From contig NC_018942.1 of assembly GCF_000304475.1 (NCBI RefSeq), forward strand, positions 62,001 through 126,000: a stretch of 64,000 nucleotides of DNA, in the 5' to 3' direction. Below are positions 59,843 through 64,000 of the stretch, one piece after another. How positions within the stretch are numbered: position 1 is the stretch's first letter; every line of letters begins with the position of its first letter. A program made the position numbers and the translations under genes. The stretch comes from Kazachstania africana CBS 2517. Taxonomy: Eukaryota; Ascomycota; Saccharomycetes; Saccharomycetales; Saccharomycetaceae. The notes under the pieces were generated by a model, which searched no databases, was not told the origin of the DNA, and saw only the letters and a list, made by a program, of their open reading frames with translations.

Positions 59843-61864
59843 CTATAATTTGTATGTCCCCTCTTGAATTCCTTTCCAATCTTCACCTGTTAATTTTCTA
59901 TACTCTTTATAATCACGTAACCAATAAATGTCATCTTTGCCATCTTCTCCAGCAGGTAACTTCTGGGTTCTATACAATTTCTTTAATACTTTATGATTGT
60001 CAGTCATTTTAATTTCATCTACAAATCTAACAAAAATTGGTAGAGCATATTTTGGTAATACTTTATGCAACTCAATCAAGGTGTTATTTAATAAGTTAAT
60101 CTTCTCGCTAGCTCCCATACTTTCATCCTTCAACCTAATAATTGCATACCCGCATCTACCCTCATATTTTGGTAGCTTGAGGCCAACAACAGATACTTGC
60201 ATAATTTCCGATTCATTCGTTGAGATGACTTGATCTTCTACTTCTGTGGTGGAAACATTTTCAGATTTCCAGCGGAATGTATCACCGGTTCTATCAAGGA
60301 AATACCATTGACCAAATTCATCGGATTTCAAAAGATCACCACATCGGTACCAAGCGTCCTCTTTTCTAAAGACATTTCTTATAACCTTTGATTTAGTTTC
60401 TTTCTCATTACCTAGATAGCCTTGGAAGGAAGTTTCAGGCTTCTTTGGAAAGAAAATCCGCATTAATAACTCACCAGGTTCACCTACAGCAGGTTCCTCG
60501 CAGAAGCCCTTGGTATTTCTGTAGATCAATGTATCGTCTTCCGGATTGACCTTTACTAGGGTTTGTTGGAGGGCCAAGAACCAATTGATAATAGTACCGT
60601 AGCTTCTGCAAGCGCCAACACCAAAATCACCCCTTTGATAAGTAGTTGTTGCAAAAGGTGCCTCAGTTGCAGCATAAAACTCACCAATGACCTCAATATT
60701 AAATCTCTTTCTGAATTGTTGCCATATGTCTGGCCTTAAGCCATTACCGTATGCAACCTTGACATTATGAGTAGAGTCGTATTCAGAAATTGGCGAATGT
60801 AACAGGTATCTACAAACTTCTCCAACGTATTCCACATGTGTTGCTTCTGTTAAGGATGCTTGCTTCCAGAAGTTTCTAGCAGAAAACTTGTTTGCAATTG
60901 AAATACAACCACCTTTTGAAATAATTGCACAAGCACCTAACAAGGCTGCTGTGGAATGAAATAATGGCATGGCAGTAAAGACATTCGATTTATCGTTCAT
61001 ATGTGTTACATGACCAAAGAGCTGACACCCTATGCTTGACTTTCTCCATGACATAATGGCAGATTTTGGTAGACCTGTAGTACCAGAGGTATATATCAAC
61101 ATTGAAGGTTGGAAATCTGTCAAGTCGGCTGGCGATCTTTCTTCTGTTGTCTGTAAAAACTGAGGAGACTCTGTGTCTAAAAGCATATTCATAAGTTCTT
61201 GTTCTTCGAAGAAATTTAGTTTAATATCAGGTAGAGTTTGATTGATTTCAACCTCGGTATCTTTCACCGGTTGGGATGATTCCAGGTCGATAAAGACCTG
61301 TTTTATATTAGAGATTTCTAATGAATGTACTAATGGTTTTCCTTTTGTATTATAGTTCAGGAATGCAGGAATTGCTCCAATATTCCATAAAGCAAACCAG
61401 ATAAACATGAACATGGGCTTATTGGTACAATGGATGGCAATGTGGTCATTCGGATTAACGTCATAAGTATTGTATAAAATGTAAGACAATCTCAATACGA
61501 TGTCATAGAATTCTTGGTAAGTGTAAGATTCCAAGTTAAAGTTATCTTTTGATCCGGGGATAGGTCTAACATAACGAATAGCTAGATTGCTGCCATTCTT
61601 TAACACTTCATTTTCAAATAAGTACCAGTTCTGGAACCTATGTCTGTTTAATGCCCAGATATACGAGAATATAGCCTCGAAAAAATATGGTATGATATAT
61701 AAATCTTCACTAATCCTGTGTTTCTCGTTCAATCTATGGAAAAAATCACCACATGACCACGATATTAGTTTCGTAATAGGAAATAGGATTATTCGAAGTA
61801 TTCTGAATAATAATAGCAGAACCCGGGTTATGATGAATCCCAAAATGCTCAGGATGGATTTCAT
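59843..61864 (-). CDS. FAT1: Very long-chain fatty acyl-CoA synthetase / fatty acid transporter Fat1
   Basis: 673 aa from the ATG at 61864 (S. cerevisiae 669). An ATG at 61972 would add 36 residues absent from the family, and the hydrophobic N-terminus (ILGFIITRVLLLLFRILRII) expected at the start follows 61864 directly. Membrane enzyme of ER, peroxisome and lipid droplets; activates very long-chain fatty acids and mediates uptake with Faa1/Faa4. AMP-binding motif YTSGTTGLPKSAIMSW, then MPLFHSTAALLGA, YGNGLRPDIWQ, EFYAATEAPFATT, and VLACS signature WYRCGDLL plus GDTFRWKSENVSTTEVED. End ...GTYKL resembles the peroxisomal-type tail IKL of Fat1. Confidence 0.96.
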   Translation of the reverse strand: MKSILSILGFIITRVLLLLFRILRIILFPITKLISWSCGDFFHRLNEKHRISEDLYIIPYFFEAIFSYIWALNRHRFQNWYLFENEVLKNGSNLAIRYVRPIPGSKDNFNLESYTYQEFYDIVLRLSYILYNTYDVNPNDHIAIHCTNKPMFMFIWFALWNIGAIPAFLNYNTKGKPLVHSLEISNIKQVFIDLESSQPVKDTEVEINQTLPDIKLNFFEEQELMNMLLDTESPQFLQTTEERSPADLTDFQPSMLIYTSGTTGLPKSAIMSWRKSSIGCQLFGHVTHMNDKSNVFTAMPLFHSTAALLGACAIISKGGCISIANKFSARNFWKQASLTEATHVEYVGEVCRYLLHSPISEYDSTHNVKVAYGNGLRPDIWQQFRKRFNIEVIGEFYAATEAPFATTTYQRGDFGVGACRSYGTIINWFLALQQTLVKVNPEDDTLIYRNTKGFCEEPAVGEPGELLMRIFFPKKPETSFQGYLGNEKETKSKVIRNVFRKEDAWYRCGDLLKSDEFGQWYFLDRTGDTFRWKSENVSTTEVEDQVISTNESEIMQVSVVGLKLPKYEGRCGYAIIRLKDESMGASEKINLLNNTLIELHKVLPKYALPIFVRFVDEIKMTDNHKVLKKLYRTQKLPAGEDGKDDIYWLRDYKEYRKLTGEDWKGIQEGTYKL

Positions 61865-62156
61865 ATTACGTCTCAGGTTTCGTTCTTCTTCAATCACCCT
61901 TAGATAAAGAGCATTCGAACAGTATGATATATATATTTTATATGAATCTGATAAAATTTCTCGGAACGTCACTGAGATGAAGGAACGACGAAAGTTGAAA
62001 AATGACAGTAATTAAAAGAGTAGTGTTCTTTAAATGTAATAGCTATATTTTATATAAAATGTTCTTGATGATATTGGTATTTTACTCCTTTTATGAGAGA
62101 AGATTTTTGAATGTATATAATTTTTTTTTATTTTATTTCTTAATTGTAGAGCCGCC

Positions 62157-63092
62157 TTATCTCTTTGAATGGTATGAGGAGTTCTCAGATGAAGAGTAGT
62201 AATGATTTTGCATGTATGGTCTTGAGATATTGTCGGCACCCAAGTGGAAATTTCTATTTGTAGCATTGTTCAAAATTTCCTCATCTTTTGATGCAGATGT
62301 TCTTTCTCTGATGTATAGTGACCAAAAAATGACGCAGATAACTAAGTAAAATGAAAAACTGAACCAACTCATCGTACCGGATTTCTTGCCTCTATAAGTG
62401 TCAATAATATCCATACTTGCTGCAGGGACAAATTCGTAACTTGCTCTGATACCAACATGTGTATACATAGCCCCCATTCCCCAGAGCAGTACTATAACAG
62501 AACTTAATAGTAGTAGGAATTTGTCTACTTGGAATTTCATAGGAACGCCAGGTAATATGACATAAACGATTAGTAAAAACATAATAAGAGTCAAGATAAT
62601 TGTTGCAATTAGGACATAGGGATGGAGTACCTTCACCACAGTTAATTCTGCTATTTGAAGAATGTTCAATGTAGACTGATCACTTGTTGAATTTTCGGAA
62701 GATGACGATTGGGAAAATTTAATTTGTAAATCTGAATATAATGAGGTATTTGTTAGATTTTTTCTTGCGTAGCAATAGGTGCTTAATGCCTGTCCTTGTA
62801 AATCGTAGTTTGATGGCACATTACTGACACATACACCCATATAACCAGTTCTGATTTGAATCTTTTCCAAACCCGAAGTCTTATTCGAAGTAGCAAATGA
62901 CTCTTTAATGATTGAGTACATTGGCGAATCAGAATTGAATTCGTAACGGACTAGAAATGTGTCATCATTAGATGTGTTGTAGCAACCTATCAAAAGAAAA
63001 ACTGTCAAAAAGACAGTAATAAAATTAAAAATTAATGCCATAAATCTTGGGGAGTTTTTGAAAAAAGACCATGTACTTTTGATACCTAACAT
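62157..63092 (-). CDS. FIG1: Claudin-like mating protein Fig1
   Basis: 311 aa from the ATG at 63092; the frame is open 18 codons further only to a TTG. S. cerevisiae Fig1 is 298 aa. A pheromone-induced plasma-membrane protein of the low-affinity calcium influx system, needed for mating-cell fusion. Four membrane spans (about 19-41, 170-195, 205-228, 250-275). The large extracellular loop has several N-glycosylation sites and the claudin-like GYMGVCVSN followed by STYCYARK. C-terminal tail Ser/Asn-rich and cytoplasmic. Two inverted pheromone response elements lie 229-243 nt upstream, which supports the assignment. Tandem between FAT1 and ATP3, as in S. cerevisiae. Confidence 0.92.
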   Translation of the reverse strand: MLGIKSTWSFFKNSPRFMALIFNFITVFLTVFLLIGCYNTSNDDTFLVRYEFNSDSPMYSIIKESFATSNKTSGLEKIQIRTGYMGVCVSNVPSNYDLQGQALSTYCYARKNLTNTSLYSDLQIKFSQSSSSENSTSDQSTLNILQIAELTVVKVLHPYVLIATIILTLIMFLLIVYVILPGVPMKFQVDKFLLLLSSVIVLLWGMGAMYTHVGIRASYEFVPAASMDIIDTYRGKKSGTMSWFSFSFYLVICVIFWSLYIRERTSASKDEEILNNATNRNFHLGADNISRPYMQNHYYSSSENSSYHSKR

Positions 63093-63440
63093 TGTTGAAC
63101 TAGTTTTTATGTGGTTGTCTTTCCTTGCCTTCTTTAAACCTCTCAAAACGCATCTTCATAAATTTAAAAGATATTTTATCATTTATATATGGCATTTCAA
63201 CATACCAACATTCCTGAATGTGTAACACTTACGAAACAAGCGTGAATAGTATTTTATACAATCGTTTTTCTTTTCACTGTCGTTATAAGCTCATTCAGTT
63301 AAACAAAATTGATACCAGTATGAAACAAAGTTTCAGAATGTTCAAATGAAAAAAAAAGAGGATCATAAAAAAAGTATGAATATATATGTTTATACATGGA
63401 TTTTCTTGGAGTTTACGGTTATATTTCCATCATTATGCGT
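63093..63440. other. Promoter region of FIG1
   Basis: 348 nt between the FIG1 start and the ATP3 stop. It contains an inverted pair of pheromone response elements at 63321-63335 and A-rich tracts. No gene seen. Confidence 0.6.
63321..63335. promoter_or_regulatory. Inverted pheromone response element pair upstream of FIG1
   Basis: TGAAACA at 63321-63327 is a perfect Ste12 element, and GTTTCA at 63330-63335 is the reverse complement of TGAAAC, giving a TGAAAC-AAA-GTTTCA palindrome. FIG1 of S. cerevisiae is one of the most strongly pheromone-induced genes and depends on Ste12, so the match is meaningful. Confidence 0.65.
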
Positions 63441-64000
63441 TTAGTCTAACGAGGAAGCACCTGTAATAATGTCGACCAGTTCATTAGTGATGACGGCTTG
63501 TCTTGTTCTGTTGTATAGAATAGAATATTTACTGATCATGTCGAGCGCATTCTTTGAAGCGTTATCCATAGCATTTCTTCTAGCGGTAATTTCTGCGGCA
63601 TAACCATTTGCCATAGCCGTTAGCAATTGATTTGTTAAAGTGTATTCGAATAGATCAATTGGTACGTCAGAATCATTTTCAATTTCAAATTTGTTGAAAG
63701 AAGGTGATTTTTCAATGATTTCGGGATTATAGATCGGTTTTGATGTAGATTGGAATGAAAGTGAGCTTATCGGGTCATTATAATATATTGAAATTTTGTC
63801 ATATGATTCTGATGGATTCAATTCTTGTATCAATTTATCTGAAATTAAGGAAGCCTCGAAAAATGTGGGAGCATCTTTACCTATTCCATTGAAAGACAGT
63901 TTAAGTTGATGTGGATGACTCCTTAACAATTGCATCTTGACCTTATCGCCAATGGTAACGACATCGATGTCCGACAAACGGTCCTTATTTTCATATAGAT
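63441..64000 (-). CDS. ATP3: ATP synthase gamma subunit Atp3 (3' part)
   Basis: The C-terminal ~185 residues; the 5' part lies beyond the right edge. Gamma is the central rotor stalk of mitochondrial F1-ATPase and couples proton flow to ATP synthesis. Recognised by VVTIGDKVKMQLL, FNGIGKDAPTFFEA, YYNDPISSLSF and the highly conserved C-terminal helix AEITARRNAMDNASKNA...YSILYNRTRQAVITNELVDI, ending IITGASSLD. Tandem with FIG1, collinear with YBR039W-YBR040W. The frame is open to the window edge. Confidence 0.96.
   Translation of the reverse strand, partial: LYENKDRLSDIDVVTIGDKVKMQLLRSHPHQLKLSFNGIGKDAPTFFEASLISDKLIQELNPSESYDKISIYYNDPISSLSFQSTSKPIYNPEIIEKSPSFNKFEIENDSDVPIDLFEYTLTNQLLTAMANGYAAEITARRNAMDNASKNALDMISKYSILYNRTRQAVITNELVDIITGASSLD

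Noticed and set aside
61865..61972. 36-residue N-terminal extension of Fat1
   Set aside because: Absent in the family; the internal ATG at 61864 places the membrane segment at the N-terminus as expected.

Overview
This is a 64-kb piece of a nuclear chromosome from a budding yeast of the Saccharomycetaceae. Evidence: compact mostly intronless genes, two short introns with GTATGT donors and TACTAAC-like branch sites, yeast-type tRNA genes (one with an intron), AT-rich gaps, and a gene order matching S. cerevisiae chromosome II from YBR039W to YBR078W. RPS11, CDC34, YRO2/MRH1 and PRP6 are absent from their expected places, and DBF4 (a YDR-side gene in S. cerevisiae) sits beside SLM4 and ECM33 (YBR-side genes). 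This points to a post-whole-genome-duplication lineage (Kazachstania/Naumovozyma/Tetrapisispora-like). The species cannot be named from sequence alone. || Layout. 0-5 kb: ECM33 (5' end, spliced, minus), divergent SLM4, then DBF4. 3.8-14.4 kb: three putative transcription regulators separated by long gaps: a two-finger C2H2 protein, a Rua1_C-like protein and a diverged Cyc8/Ssn6-like TPR protein. 14.5-23 kb: PFF1, RDH54 and an amino-acid permease. 23.3-36.2 kb: UBP14, TSC3, AKL1, ORC2, TRM7, a spliced RING gene (YBR062C), a gene with a frame problem (YBR063C position), ECM2 and NRG2, all on the minus strand. This block is inverted relative to S. cerevisiae. 36-45 kb: HSP31, tRNA-Leu(UAA), YBR056W, tRNA-Gln(UUG) and MUM2; YBR056W-MUM2 is a second inverted piece. 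45-64 kb: YBR053C, PST2, REG2, a compact REB1/NSI1-type factor, FMP23, ZTA1, GIP1, tRNA-Lys(UUU), TCM62, CST26, FAT1, FIG1 and the 3' part of ATP3, collinear with chromosome II. || Most genes are core housekeeping functions: DNA replication (DBF4, ORC2), recombination (RDH54), sphingolipid and lipid metabolism (TSC3, CST26, FAT1), mitochondria (TCM62, FMP23, ATP3), stress response (HSP31, PST2, ZTA1), glucose signalling (REG2, NRG2) and mating or meiosis (FIG1, GIP1, MUM2). No mobile element with coding capacity, CRISPR array or clearly new system is visible. The best second looks are the regulator cluster at 3.8-14.4 kb, the Cyc8-like paralogue, the frame-broken gene at 33.6-34.3 kb, the adjacent inversions bordered by tRNA genes, and several promoter palindromes. 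Start codons were checked against the DNA; where the longest reading frame begins at GTG or TTG, or at an improbable upstream ATG, the downstream ATG is given.
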